Notes under the pieces: model-generated
What the model was told of the DNA's origin: nothing
The model's database searches: none
The model's input: only the letters and a program-made list of their open reading frames with translations
Made by a program: the position numbers and the translations under genes
NCBI GenBank assembly: GCA_023213395.1
Contig: CM041465.1
Coordinates: 12,648,001 to 12,712,000, forward strand
Origin: Cycas panzhihuaensis
Lineage: Eukaryota; Cycadophyta
Direction: 5' to 3'
DNA: 64,000 bases
Part shown: piece by piece, positions 11,275 to 23,594 of the stretch
How positions within the stretch are numbered: the first letter of the stretch is position 1
How the letters are laid out: each line of letters starts with the position of its first letter

Positions 11275-13809
11275 TGTTTCCGGCTTAGAATGGATACGGA
11301 ATCAGGCTCGGGTAAGTGCGGTATGTCTCTAGCATTATCATCACTTTTATGTCTTGATTATGCCTTACATATTTGCATCGTATGACATTGTGCGGCACGG
11401 TCGTCGTCACACCTATGTTTAGCCTATGGCGACCATAGCGAGGGGCACACTCTTAGCGAGTGTGGCACCACAGTGGCCGTATTACTTCCGCATCGCCCTC
11501 CTCTCTCCACAGGTCCACCGGGTTTGCGCCACCTCCACCCGTGTGATGTCTCATCGTCGCTTGGTTAGCTTGCCACCTCATTTGGGGCCCTATTTACGCT
11601 CCCGTGGGCGGTTCTTGGCTTGTTTGCCCGGTGGGTGTTTTAGTTGTCCTTTAGCCTTTTCGTCCGTTGCCCCGACTGGACGGTTGGTGGGCCCCATTTT
11701 GTCTCCAGTGCGTCTGGCGGAATTTTCAGCAGTATCGCCGGAATTTTCAGATCATTGGAATATCCAGATCTGCTAAAGTTTACAGATGACATCTCTGCTT
11801 GTTTTTAAAATCCGGTGGCAATTTCGCATTTATTGCGAAGCGCCACGTGGTTCACGCCTTTCTCCCTCCCGGTAGTGCCACTATTCGCGTACTTTAGGGT
11901 TTTGCTTTAGTACTTAAACATCTTTTGGCTCGTTTTCAAGGATCTTTTGACTCACTTTTGGATTTACTCTCAAGAGGAACACTCTCTGCTCTGCTCTCTT
12001 GCATTTCTTGCTGCCAGCTGGACTGCACTCTTCATCTGGCCTTGACTCTCCTTTGGCTTGGTGAGACATTCTCTCAAACGCCTTGGAGAGGGCTCCTTTG
12101 AAGCGGTTTCCAGTTGTTTTCTACCCAGGCAGTCCACGAGTTCCCCGTTTGCAGGTGTTTCCCGTTCCACCTCCATAGCAGGGCCCCTAGCCTACTCTAT
12201 TCCAGATCTGGGCTGTTTGTTCCAGCCCTTCTTCGCTGTCTTTTGGCTGGGGCAAATCCCTTGCCTCCCTTTCCAGGTACTCTTCACTTTGTATTTGTTT
12301 TTTGGTGATATTTACACTTCAGCTTATTTGTTCTCATTTGTTGCTTGAGAGTTGGTTTTCCTCCCTCTTGAGGACTGTTGTACCACTCTCCCTCTGCTTC
12401 TTACTGCGTTCTTTGTCCAAAGGCGGCGTTGAGGGTTGCATAGGCTTTGGGCGGGAGGCTGGGTGGATTCGCACCACCGCCACGCTCCCTAAGCGGCTCA
12501 AAGCCCTCAAAGCCTCCCTCTCGCCCGTGCTACTCTTGGCTTGCAAACAAGGGTTGAAGGCTCCCTTGGTTGCCCAAACCCGGTTGTCACAAGTTGCGGT
12601 GATTTGGGACCCTTTATTCGGGTTTGGGTGCCATCCACAGGCCCCAACGCGGGTTCTTGCTCCACCTTTGCTCCCGGTTACAGGTTTGCTCCCGTAGCAT
12701 CCGGTTCCCGTGGGTGTCTTTGGGTCTTTCTTGCCCCTTCTTGCGGTAGTTTTCCGACCTTGAGTCTTGACTTTCTCCTCGCTGCCCGTGGCTCTTGGGG
12801 AGAGGTTTGGGCACCATTTTGAGGTAGGCCACTCAGGGCTTACCTTGTTGTTTCCTTTCATTTGGATCGTTCTTCTTTGGTATTTTCCTTATTGGACTAA
12901 CATTGACACATGTATATGTAGACTCTCTTTTATGTTGCTAGACATATATTGCTAGATCTTTGTGTTGCATATAGGTGTTCTCCCCTCGGCAAGAGGGAGA
13001 CCTTTGTTGCTTACAGGTACTCGGGACGGGCGGAGAACGTTGCGTTGCCCCTTCCACCGTGGCGTCCCTTGCATGTGTCATATTTTATGCTATCTCATTT
13101 ACTAGGTAGCGGCTCTTTCCTTCCTTGATTATCGCATTTACTTTTCACTGGGAAGGTAAGGAAGCCCCTTTTAAACTTCTTGCCTACATTTCACATCCGA
13201 TGCAGCTGCGCGGAGTGGTTGGGTGCTCCTCCTGAAGGCTACGCCATCTCTCACGCCTTCGACCCAGGTGCACGCTCCGTTCCTCTTCGCTACCCCTGGT
13301 CTTTTTTCCTTCTTTTATTCTTTTCCTAGTAATTAGAACATCGAAGATTAAAAGGGAAAATTGCCTTTTGTATTGGTTTTGCGATTTGTTTGCCTTGTTG
13401 CATGTACTTTTGTTATTCGTAGGAAAGGTTGTAGGAGTCTTCTTCTCTCTTACCCTTCCTCCCTCTTCCTTAACCGCGCGAGCGCCTTGCTTCGCGGATG
13501 GCTCGTATAGGGGGTTAGATTGTATAGGATTGTTCTTGGCCTATCCTTATTAGGTTCTTTCTCTCTCCTTACGGCCACCCAAGGGTGGGAGGGGCCTACT
13601 CCCAGTCAACAGGGTTCGTCCTCGTATCTTAGCCCTTCGCTCGAGGTGGTGAAGGGTCACCCGATAGTAGCCATACTCCATTGCGGATCCGAACTCGCTC
13701 CGGCGCCGCAGGCGCTCTGCGTGTAGTTGCTTGCCTTGTAGGTTCCACTTCCTAGTTTCGTCACCATCTCTCCCGCTGTCGGTCGGGCGGTTATCCGTGC
13801 CAGCGTCCA
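11275..13809 (+). repeat. 5' LTR of Tat-B
   Basis: Starts TGTTTCCGGC and ends AGCGTCCA; matches 19763-22301 along its length with numerous 1-4 base indels. It aligns with the Tat-A LTRs throughout but is clearly diverged from them, so B and C-side copies pair with each other and not with the outer LTRs. Short frames inside are not genes. Confidence 0.93.
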
Positions 13810-14313
13810 GCGACCATCTTTGGGGGCGCCGGTAAGGAGCTAGTCTCGCTCTCTTTGGTTGGTTTCGCTACTCTGTGTGATCCTTTCTATACATCTTGAC
13901 CTCCACGTTGGGCGGCCCCAGCAGCGTGTTATATCATTCCTTCTCTTTTCGACATCGTCGGTCGACCTTACATCTTGCCGTTTCTCTCGTCGTTTCGCGG
14001 TCTACCCCTTTGTTAGAAGACCCCGAGTCTGACCTTCTTGCCTCGTCGGATCCGTCCGACTATGGAAAGTACTCTTAGATTGGACCTACCACGCTTGGTT
14101 ATGGAAACCCAAGCTCTTCCTTACATCATTCGAGTCCACCCAAGGGTGGCGACTCCTTTACTACCCGTCGATCAACACCTTTCTTGTGCTCCCCATCCTT
14201 TTACCCGCAGTAGAGGATCTGTTCCTCCCGAGGATTGCCACGCGATGGCGATTTTATGAGGAACCTTGAGATGGACATGCCTTGTTTGAGGTCCGATCAC
14301 CTCTTATGGGTAT
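13810..14313 (+). other. Primer site and leader of Tat-B
   Basis: Begins gcgaccatctttgggggc, the Tat-A primer site lacking its first TG. The rest is collinear with 8166-8635. No gene seen. Confidence 0.5.
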
Positions 14314-16030
14314 GTGGGGACTCCTCTGATGGCGTGCTTGAGGCTCTTGGACGGATCTTGGCCGTGCGGCATGCTCTCAACCACGTCCGAATGGCTTGAG
14401 GGTGTCTGTGCGGGGAGCCTCTTCCTCCTCTGCTCTTCCCCTCACGCTTCATCCTCGTCGCCTTTCACTGTGACAACAAACCCTTTCGTGCCTACGCATC
14501 GTCCCATTCGTTTCTGCGGTGGGGGCACGTGTGGCACCTTCCATCCCTTATCGAGGCCCTAATGCCTTAGGGCCTTCTCACAGTAATGTCATCCCTCAAC
14601 TAGGGGTTAGCATGCAGTTCCGATCCAACTAATGTCTTAGTCCCCAAATCGGCACATCTTTGCTCCTAGTAGGCCTGAGTCGCCTGCTAGCCTTCCAGTA
14701 GCCGGTCGGTGGGATTCGTTCCCCAGCGTCCTCCAACCCAGTAGCGTTGGTGCTTCTTTCTCGTTCCCCGGTATACTTCTCAACCTTGGGGCGGGGTAGG
14801 GAAGCCGTCTTCTGTTTATGGGGTGGATCAGCTACACCCATACGGAATGGCCCCACCTACGGGTGGCAGTATAGGCGAGAACGATTCGCATCCCTCTTAT
14901 GCGCCATCCAATGCGGTTCCATCCGTTGTGCCTTCGCAAGGAATCGACTCCCTTCAGGCGCCCTTTTCCCACGCCTCTTGTCGTGAGGGTGGTTCCTCAA
15001 GGAGGATGGGTGTCCTACCCCATCCAGCTCCTTGCGCGCCACCCGGCGTTCGTTGATCCTACGGTTCGAGCAAGGCGCCCCGCCGTGGACTTTAGGTCAA
15101 CCCTCTCTCGGTTGAGGCGTTGCGAACCAACTTGCGCCTCATCCTCCACAGTTCCTAGATTCGATGGGACTTCGTCGCGAGACCGGCGGAGCATGTCGTA
15201 GTTTTCTATGGCATGCATCGATTCTTGGGCTTACGACCATATTTTGATGAAACTCTTTCCTCGATCCTTGCGGTGGCCCTGAAATGGTTTTATCGTCTCC
15301 CTGCCCTCTCAGTCGATTCATTCCAGCAATTGGTGGACGAATTCATCAATTACTTTGATGTAGCTCGCCCATTCGAGGCGGGATGAAATCCCTTCTCTCG
15401 CTCAAACAAGGTCACGATGAGATGAATCGTGACTTTGTGCGGCGATTCCACGATGCGCTTCCTCCACCAGGCGACTTTGCAGGAGGCGGTGGGACTGTTT
15501 GTCAATGCGCCGTCCGAAGTCACGTGGAAGTCCTCAAGATGGGGGCAACCACGTGTGATTCGCGATCGCCAAGTGCTTGGCGTTGGAGGCTATTGAGATC
15601 AGGTGGTCTCGAAACCTCTTAAGCCCTCACAGCCGTGAGGCTACCACCCCACCAAAGGCGCTAAACCTTCTCGGTAGGCGGTCTTCCTCTCATCCTCTGA
15701 GAGGACCTTAGATCCCCTCACATCGCTATCGCTCGTTCGAGCGTACGATGAAGGAGCTCAAGCTTCAGGGTCCTTCGTCTCCTACTTCAAACAAACAAGT
15801 CCAACAAACTACCCAAGCTCCTCTTCCGGGAATGGGAGCCCGATCCTCCCAGCGAGAAGGTCAGGCCCTCGCTTGAGAAGTGGTGTTCCATTCATGGGGA
15901 TTGCTTCCATGACGATTCACGTTGTAGGGCCCGGCATCCAAAGGATGCCCCTCGTGCGATTCCTCTCCCAAAGCCGGCCTCAAGGCCTAATCTAGACCAA
16001 CACTTTGTTCACAAGGATCCGTTCCTAAAC
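14314..16030 (+). pseudogene. Gag polyprotein of Tat-B, frameshifted
   Basis: Collinear with the Tat-A gag but split over all three frames by small deletions. Recognisable pieces are the Pro-rich part (14823-15056, HPYGMAPPTGG), the capsid core (15190-15620, LLSLKQGHDEMNRDFVRRFH), the block KELKLQ near 15750, and the finger at about 15870-15935 (tggtgttccattcatggg, giving WCSIHG). Its role would be particle formation. So many short indels against a close relative suggests either rapid decay or sequence error. Confidence 0.8.
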
Positions 16031-16960
16031 ATGGGGAGCGTGATCGCAACCCCAAACCAAGAACAACGTAGCAGGAAGATCACACAGTCCCCGCCCTTCC
16101 GCGACAAAGGGAAGGCGCGAAACTCTTCTTCCTCTTCTCGTTCTCTGGCCGTACTCGTCGCCTTCACGACCGGAATAGGGAAGAAGGTGATTCAATTGCT
16201 TGAAGCAACTCGACTTTCGCCCTTCTGCGATCTCAAGCCGCTAAGGCGGCGGGGCTGCCGGTTCTTAGTTTCTTAGATCCTTAGGAGACCCTTCCTCAAA
16301 TCCCTCTTTCCCCAAGGCTATTCACATGCTGGGTCGTTACGACTTTCGAAGGGCACTTACCCAACCCAGGAAGGTAAACCCTTCTCCCGTCGTGGGCGAG
16401 CTCCATGCGATCGGCTGCGGGGAATGTCCTTGATGGGCGTTCGAGGAGTTGTCGACAGCGGGCCCTCCTCCTGGAAGCTTTAGGATCGGGAGATGTGCAC
16501 ATCACGCTTTGGGCGTCGCCCAGTGGCGGACCCACTATTTCCTTGATCCTAAGGATCTTCCTCCGCCGGTGAGCAGGAGCGTCGGTGGAACTTCCCATTC
16601 ACCATCACGATCGTCGCTGATTGTACCCTCCAAAGAAGCTGTTGTCGACAGCGGCTCTTACATCGATACCATGCCCTTGGGTGTTATGCAAGAGCTTGGT
16701 ATCTACGCCTTGGAACGTTCACTGGCGATGCGGGTATGATGGTAGCGAGAAGACCCCTCTCGGATGCATCGCGATTCCGCTCACCCTTGGGGCAAAACCG
16801 TTCTTCTTAGATGTTGTAGTCCTCGGCGTTGGCGTGGATTACAACCTCCTTCTAGGTCGCCCATGGCTCGACCAAATGGGGCCGTGTGTTCGACCCTTTG
16901 GGGGCGACTTAAATTCGTCCATGACGGACGAATGAGAGTGGTTCCGTGAGCATCTTTGCC
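16031..16960 (+). pseudogene. Protease region of Tat-B
   Basis: Linker sequence runs to about 16560, then the protease opens with SKEAVVDSGSYIDTMPLGVM (about 16625-16685). This keeps the DSG active site that Tat-A has lost. It closes near 16840-16940 with a block equivalent to YNLLLGRPWLDQMG. Frame changes between 16735 and 16770 and again near 16850 separate the halves. The intact gtggattacaacctcc here is the uninterrupted counterpart of the Tat-A insertion site. Confidence 0.8.
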
Positions 16961-18215
16961 AAACAAACTCGTTATGCCAATTCGGCAAACCAAGGTTCAC
17001 CCACTCACGCCTTGGCTTGTTCAATTGGTATACCCAATCCGTCAGAAGAAGATCCCACATCTTCCCTTCCTAGTCTCGCGTTTTGCCCCTATTGGCATCG
17101 GGAGTTATTGGTACCTTGCTTCGTTCGTGATGATGAATCGCTTGGCGGAGCGAGGTTATCTCCACCCATTTCTTTCCTTGGCCGCGATGGGCCGTACCTG
17201 TCTCGCTCTAGACCCTCGTTTGGAACCTCTCTCGTTGGTGAGACTCGCCCCTCGCGTGTGTCACACACCATCGCTCGTCTTGACACTTGGCCGTCGGTTC
17301 TTCTTTTCATTACCCCGGTGATGGTTTTGAGGAATTGCCTTTCGCTCCTCTCGAGGAGCCTCTTTCTGGTTTTCCTTCGGATTTCCATGAAGGAGTTGAG
17401 CGTCAGATGATCACCCGGTCCGTTGCTCCTTTCCTTTCTAGCGCTTCTTCTACTCGAAATAAGGTCATCCATGGGTGGACTATTTCGAGGATGATGGCTC
17501 TATTTGGAAACACTAGCGGGCCTTGCACCTAATTTGCCTTGGTCTGCCAGGCTCGGTCCGGGAAGATCCTTGCGATCGGATCACGCTCGCCGTCCGATCC
17601 CTCTCTATTCCTCCTCCTCCTGTTGATCTTGCCCTCTTCACTTTGAAGAGGCAATGCCATGCATGGGAATTCAAGGCGTAGTCTTGGCCGAGCAAGGTCA
17701 TTAGGGTTGGGCGAGAATGCTCTCTGATGAGATTAGGAATATTCCCTTACATTCCGAGAATTTGAGACATTTTCGCGTGGGATTATCTTGACATGAAGGA
17801 ATCGACCCTCGATTGTCACCCATAACCTCACCACCCTTCTGGCGCCGATCACATGCGCGAGCGGCGTCCTCTTCACCGGCTCTGCCCGTCGAGATGGAGG
17901 TTGGAAAGCTTACGGATCTTTGAGCTTGTTACTTCTATTGATTACCCTAGTGGGTCTCTAATATTGTTCCGCGTTGCCAAAAGAGCAGGCAATCGCATAT
18001 CGTCGATTCCCGATAAACACTGCGTTCCCCCCTTTGTTTCCGGGGACTATGTCCTCAAGCTCGAATATCTCCATGGCCGTTTGACCAAATTCCAACCCGG
18101 TGGGTCGGTCCTTTTGTCATTATCGAATCTCTCGATAATGGTGCCTATAGGATAGCCACCACGGAGGGCTCGAATTTGAAAGCGATTAATGGGATGTTCC
18201 TTAAAGTTTTATGCT
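16961..18215 (+). pseudogene. Pre-RT, RT start and integrase end joined by deletion (Tat-B)
   Basis: Collinear with Tat-A 22440-23594. The pre-RT block (ATTTTCGCGTGGGATTA at about 17769) precedes the RT start, where a frame-corrected reading of about 17930-17985 recalls the RT opening YPSWVSNIVPV. Within roughly 30 codons the sequence switches to the integrase C-terminal segment VSGDYVLKLEYLHGRLTKF (about 18036) and the GPF-type block. RT palm with its YxDD, the linked RNase H and the integrase DDE core are all missing. The 5' side of the break lies slightly further into RT than in Tat-A. Confidence 0.8.
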
Positions 18216-18959
18216 TGACCCTTGGCGATCCCTCGCCCTACTCAAACGAGCCTAAACTACCATCTTAGGTTGTCCCCATTCTTCCAGTAGTGTGTAGAAT
18301 GGCTATTTAAGATGGACCCGCTTTGTCTCTCTGGTTCGTCCGCGGAACCAGCGTTCCGTATCCTCTCGGGAACCTTGGTCCTCTCGCTTGGGCATCTCCC
18401 AGCCGGAGGGCGGCTTGAAGCATTGTTGCCCCTCTTTCTGTCTGGCGTTTCCTTCGCATATCCGTTATGCTCTCCTGCGAGACATGTATGCCACCTTCCT
18501 AACCTCACACCTCCATGTCGTCCGCTCACGGCGTGTGTGTGTGCCCATTAGGTGTGTGGTTATACATGGAAGGAAACATGTGCATCATACAATAAAATGT
18601 TCATAACATGAATCACCTACTACACAACATAACACTCACAACACGATAAATATACATATCATCCACACATCATGCCTGACATCTCATATCCGAATGGGGT
18701 TCCAATCACCCCATGCATATATACATATCAAAATCATGTCATCATACATCACAGGAAGCCGGTGTCCTTGCGGGGTACAATCATATGGTCCTATATATGA
18801 CCCCACAGGCCGTGCTTTCCTCTACAAACTATCCATGCATGTCCTCTGCTGTGGCCAGCTCTGGGCGCCTCATTCTTAGGTCCTCCTACCCTTGGCCACA
18901 CACTGTTATACATTTTCTAAGTGTTGCCTTCATCAGATCATCTGCTTGGATTTTGTGTC
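18216..18959 (+). other. Post-integrase spacer of Tat-B
   Basis: Collinear with 23595-24240 of Tat-A, including an AT-rich block (about 18550-18815) ending in ggtcctatatatgacccca. It then joins directly to sequence equivalent to Tat-A 26436, skipping the antisense module. No gene recognised. Confidence 0.55.
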
Positions 18960-19335
18960 ACCTATGTCTATCTACATCTTCTGCAAGCGGCGGAAGCGCG
19001 GTAACCCTGAACCTTCGGACATTGCGTGGATTCTCCATGACCCTTGGACATGATCTCCTCGCTCTGGGATCTTCCTCCGGAGGCTACCAACAATGAAGCC
19101 GAGTATACGGTGTCATTGAAGCCCTTCTGATGCCCTTCGTTTCCATCGCGGACCCATTGTTTTGCTCTGCGACTCTCAAGTTGTGGTGTCTCATCTCACC
19201 CGGTCTCACAAGGTGCGATGCCCTCACTTGAGGACTCTTGCTTCTTGCGGATCCCTCTGGCCCGTTTCTCTTGTTGATATCCGGCCATATCCTCGGGCTC
19301 TCAGCGGCGGGCGGATAGCCTTGTTCGCCTCATCC
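18960..19335 (+). pseudogene. Stand-alone RNase H of Tat-B
   Basis: Frameshifted counterpart of the Tat-A RNase H at 26530-26905. The second-acid block gaggctaccaacaatgaagccgag (about 19078), giving ATNNEAE, and gcgactctcaagttgtggtg, giving DSQVV, are clear. The final acid block is degraded (ctcagcggcgggcgg where Tat-A has a TEADG codon run). It lies downstream of the integrase end and 430 bp before the 3' LTR. Confidence 0.75.
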
Positions 19336-19762
19336 TTGGCGCCACTGTCTCGCCTGGCGGAGTCACAGGTCTTGCTTGGCCTTCCGTCGCCCAAGCCTCG
19401 GTAGTTGGTCGCTCCGCCCATGATCTGCTCGCACCTCAGAATCGGGTTGCTAACGAGGTAAAACTATGGTACCCACCATTTGTTCCCCATGTGGTCTGCA
19501 TGCTCCTTTGCATTCATTGTGGTCGGGCGGCCCCTACTTTGTGTCTTTCTCCCGATCGGTTTCGGGTGGCTCATAAGCGGCCCTATGTTGTCTCCACCGC
19601 CGCTTTCGTATCCACAGCGTTCGCCCACGACACTCATGGCACCCTTGCCCTCTTGATCGATCTTGATTGATATATCTATATACACATGTACTCTTGCGGT
19701 TGTGTTGCGGCGTCGCCATCGCATCGAGCTTCCGGCGGCGAGGCTCTGCTTTGCCGAGGCGA

Positions 19763-22301
19763 TGTTCCGGCTTCGGGAATGGATACGGAATCACCAGACT
19801 CGGGTAAGTGCGGTATGTCTCTAGCATTATCATCACTTTTATGTCTTGATTATGCCTTACATATTTGCATGCGTATGACTTTGTGGGCGGCACGGTGCGT
19901 CGTCCACACCTATGTTTAACTATGGCGACCATAGCGAGGCACACTCTTAGCGAGTGTGGCACCACAGTGACCGTATTACTTCACATGTCGCCCTCCTCTC
20001 TCCACGGGTCCCAGGGTTTCGTCACCTCCACCGTGTGATGTCTCATCGTCGCTTGGTTAGCTTGCCACCTCATTTGGGGCCTATTTACGCTCCAGTGGGC
20101 CGTTTCTTGGCTTGTTTGCCCCGGGTGGGTGTTTTAGTTGTCCTTTAGCCTTTTTAGTTTGCCCCGGCTGGACGGTTGGTGGGCCCCATTTGAGTCTCCA
20201 GTGCGTCTGCCGGAATTTTCAGTGATCTGGCCAGATTTTGTGATCTGCCGAATTTTCAGCGTCTGCATTTGGAATATCCGTGATCTGCTAAAGTTTCAGT
20301 GATGCTGTTATCTCTTGTTTTAAAATCCATGCCGTGGTAATTTCGCATTTATTGAAGCGCCCACGTGGTTCGCACCTTTTCTCCCTCCCAGCTGTGCCCT
20401 ATTCGCGTACTTTAGGGTTTTGCTTTAGTACTTAAACATCTTTCGGCTCGTTTTCAAGGATCTTTTGACTCACTTTTGGATTTACTCTCAAGAGGAACAC
20501 TCTCTGCTTTCTGCTCTCTTACATTTCTTCTTTGCAAGCTGGACTGCACTCTTCATCTGACCTTGACTCTCCTTTGGCTTGGTGAGACATTCTCTCGGCC
20601 CTCAAGCCTTGGAGGGCTCCTTTGAAGCAGTTTCCAGTATTTTCTACCAGGCGATCCACGAGTTCCCGTTTGCAGTGTTTCCGTTCCACCTCCATAGCGG
20701 GGCCCCTAACTGCTCTATTCGAATCTGAAATTGTTTGTTCCGGCCCTTCTTATTGTCTTTTGGTGGGCAAATCCCTTGCCTCCCTTTCAGTACTCTTCAC
20801 TTTGTATTTGTTTTGGTGATATTTACACTTGACTTATTTGTTCTCATTTGTTGCTTGAGAGTTGGTTTTCCTCCCTCTTGAGGGCTAGTACCACTCTCCC
20901 TCCTTCTTACTGCGTTTCTTTGTCCAAAGCGTGGCGTTGAGGGTTGCATAGGCTTTGGGCCGAGGCTGGGTGGATTCGCACCACACCGCACGCTCCTAGC
21001 GGCTCAAAGCCCTCAAAGCCTCCCTCTCGCCCGTGCTACTCTTGGCTTGCAAACAAGGGTTGACTCCCTTGGTTGCCCAAACCGGTATTGTCACAAGTTG
21101 CGGCTGATTTGGGACCCTTTATTCGGTTTGGGTGCCATCCACAGGCCCCAACCACGGGTTCTTGCTCCACCTTTGCTCCCGGTTGCAGGTTTGCTCCCGT
21201 AGCATCCGGTTCCCGTGGGTGTCTTTGGGTCTTTCTTGCCCCTTCTTGCGGTAGTTTTCCGGCCTTGAGTCTTGACTTTCTCCTCATTGCCCGTGGCTCT
21301 TGGGGAGAGGTTTGGGCACCATTTGCGGGAGGTAGGCCACTCCGAGGCTTACCTTGTTGTTTCCTTTCATTTGGATCGTTCTTCTTTGGTATTTTCCTTA
21401 TTGGACTAACATTGTCGCATGTATATGTAGACTCTCTTTTATGTTGCTAGACATATATTGCTAGATCTTTGTGTTGCATATAGGTGTTCTCCCCTCGGCA
21501 AGAGGGAGACCTTTGTTGCTACAGTACTCGGGGCCGCGGAGAGCGTTGCCGTTGCCCCTTCCAGTGGCGTCCCTTGCATGTGTCATATTTTATGCTATCT
21601 CATTTGCTAGTTAGCGTTTCTTTCCTTCCTTGATTATCGCATTTACTTTTCACGGGAAGGTAAAGGAAGCCCCTTTTAAGCTTGCTACATTTCACATCCG
21701 ATGCAGCTGCGAGTGGTTGGGTGCTCCTCTGAAGGCTCGCCATCTCTCACGCCTTGGCCCGGTGCACGCTCCGTTCCTCTTCGCTACCCACTGGTCTTTT
21801 TCCTTCTTTTATTCTTTTCCTAGTAATTAGAACATTGAAGATTAAAAGGGAAAATTGCCTTTTTTGTATTGGTTTGCGATTTGTTTGCCTTGTTGCATGT
21901 ACTTTTGTTATTCGTAGGAAAGGTTGTAGGAGTCTTCTTCTCTCTTACCCTTCCTCCCTCTTCCTTAACAGCCTTGGCTGCTTCCCGCATCGCTCGTATA
22001 CCCGGTTAGATTGTATAGGATTGTTCTTGGCCTATCCTTATTAGGTTCTTTCTCTCTCCCTTCTGGCCACCCAAGGGTGGGAGGGGCCTACTCCCAGTCA
22101 ACGGGTTGCGTCCTCGTATCTTCGCCCTTCGCTCAAGGTGGTGAAGGGTCACCCGATGTAGCCATACTCCATTGCGGATCCGAACTCGCGCTCCGTGCCG
22201 CAGGCGCCTGCGTGGTAGTTGCTTGCCTTGTAGGTTCCACTTCCTCTGGTTTCGTCACCATCTCTCCCCCGCTGCTCGGTCGGTTATCCGTAGCGGCGTC
22301 A
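19763..22301 (+). repeat. 3' LTR of Tat-B
   Basis: Starts TGTTCCGGC and ends GGCGTCA; pairs with 11275-13809. The polypurine tract before it (about 19750-19762, ttgccgaggcga) is degraded relative to ccaagggggcag in Tat-A. It is followed by gtta, the shortened target copy, then the continuation of the Tat-A protease. Confidence 0.92.
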
Positions 22302-23594
22302 GTTACAACCTCCTTCTAGGTCGTCCATGGCTCGATCAAATGGGAGCCGTGTGCTCGACCCTTTGGGGACAACTTAAATTCATCCATGATGGACGAATGA
22401 GAGTGATCCCCCGTGAACGCCCTTTTACTAAACAAACTCGCTCTACCAGTTCAGCAAACCCAGGCTCATCCACTCATGCCTCGGCTTGCTCTATTGGGAT
22501 ACCTAACCCGTCTGAAGAAGACCCCACGTCTCCTCCTCCTAGTCTCACGTGGTTCGCCCCTATTGGCATTGGGAGTTACGGGTACCTCGCTTCGTTCAGC
22601 GATGATGAGTCGCTCGACGAAGACGAGGGTTGTCCTCACCCCGTCTCTTTCCTCCGCGCCAATAGGTTGCACCTGCCCTGTTTTAGATCCCCGTCTAGAA
22701 CCTCTCTCGTTGGTGAGGCTAGCCCTTCGTGCGTGTCGCACGTCATCGCTCGTGTTGACCCGCCTATCGGCATTTCTCCTTTTTCGTTACCCCCCGTAGG
22801 TAATGGTTTTGAGGAATTGCCTTTTGCTCTTTCTAAGGGTCGCCTTTCTGCTTTTCCTTCAGATTTCCGTGAGGAAGCTGAGCAACCCGACGGTCATCAC
22901 GGTCCCATTGTTCCTGCTCCCTCCGGTGCTTCTCCTACTCGAAGTAAGGTCATCCATGGGGTGGATTATTTCGAGGACGATGAAACCTGCCGAGCATCTA
23001 GCGGGCCTTGCGCTAACCTACCTTCTGGTCTGCCGGCTTGGTCACGAGAAGATCCTCGCGATCGGATCCACGCTTGCTGATCCGATCCCGTCTCTTATTC
23101 CTCCGCCTCCCATTGATCTTGCCCCTCTCCACTTCGAGGAGGGCAACGCCATGTGCATGGGGGCAACCCAAGACGTAGTCTTGGCCCCGAACAAGGTCAT
23201 TAAGGTTGGGTTGGAATGTTCTCCTGATGAGGTAAGGGAATACTCCCTTTTGTTCCAGGAGTTTCGAGACATTTTCGCGTGGGATTATGCTGACATGAAG
23301 GGAATCGACCCCTCGATTGTCACTCATAACCTCACCACCCTTCCTAGCGCCCGCCTGCGGCGCCGTCCCCTTCACCTGAAGGTCTCTGCCGCCGTCAAGA
23401 TGGAGGTAGAGAAGCTTCTGGACGCTGGGCTCATTACTTCCATTGACCGTTTGACCAAGTTCGAACCTCGATGGGTTGGCCCCTTTGTCATTATCGAATC
23501 CCTTGATAATGGTGCTTACAAGATAGCCACCCTGGAAGGACTCGAATTTGAGAAAGCCGTTAATGGGATGTTCCTTAAGAAGTTCTACGCATGA
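22302..23594 (+). pseudogene. Protease end, pre-RT, RT start fused to integrase end (Tat-A)
   Basis: Resumes the Tat-A protease with NLLLGRPWLDQMGAVCSTL, then LKFIHDGRMRVI. An acidic linker (SFSDDESLDEDEG) follows. A frame change near 23050 leads to FRDIFAWDYADMKGIDPSIV and VKMEVEKLLDAGLITSID, the segment that opens RT in Tat elements. This runs without a stop into RLTKFEPRWVGPFVIIESLD and NGAYKIATLEG, the GPF/Y module at the end of integrase, ending at a stop after KKFYA. About 1.5-2 kb of enzyme coding (RT palm, RNase H, integrase DDE core) has been removed in frame. A 302-codon open frame starting at 22172 begins inside the Tat-B LTR and is a chance fusion. Confidence 0.85.

Larger units (their letters stand above)
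11275..22301 (+). mobile_element. Tat-B: second family member nested inside Tat-A
   Basis: About 11.0 kb with LTRs of 2535 and 2539 bp (11275-13809, 19763-22301) in the same orientation as its host element. The interior (13810-19762) has gag, protease with an intact DSGS, pre-RT, an RT start fused to an integrase end, and the downstream RNase H, all collinear with Tat-A. The antisense module of about 2.2 kb found in Tat-A (24240-26430) is absent. Coding is heavily frameshifted. It interrupts the Tat-A protease exactly at a duplicated gatta, so it arrived after Tat-A. Confidence 0.92.

Noticed and set aside
12334-12861. 175-codon minus-strand frame in the Tat-B LTR
   Set aside because: Composition-driven frame; broken in the partner LTR (about 20797-21287); no recognisable domain.
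22172-23080. 302-codon open frame, longest in the window, as a host gene
   Set aside because: It starts inside the 3' LTR of Tat-B and runs across the insertion junction into the Tat-A protease; only the part from 22302 has meaning.
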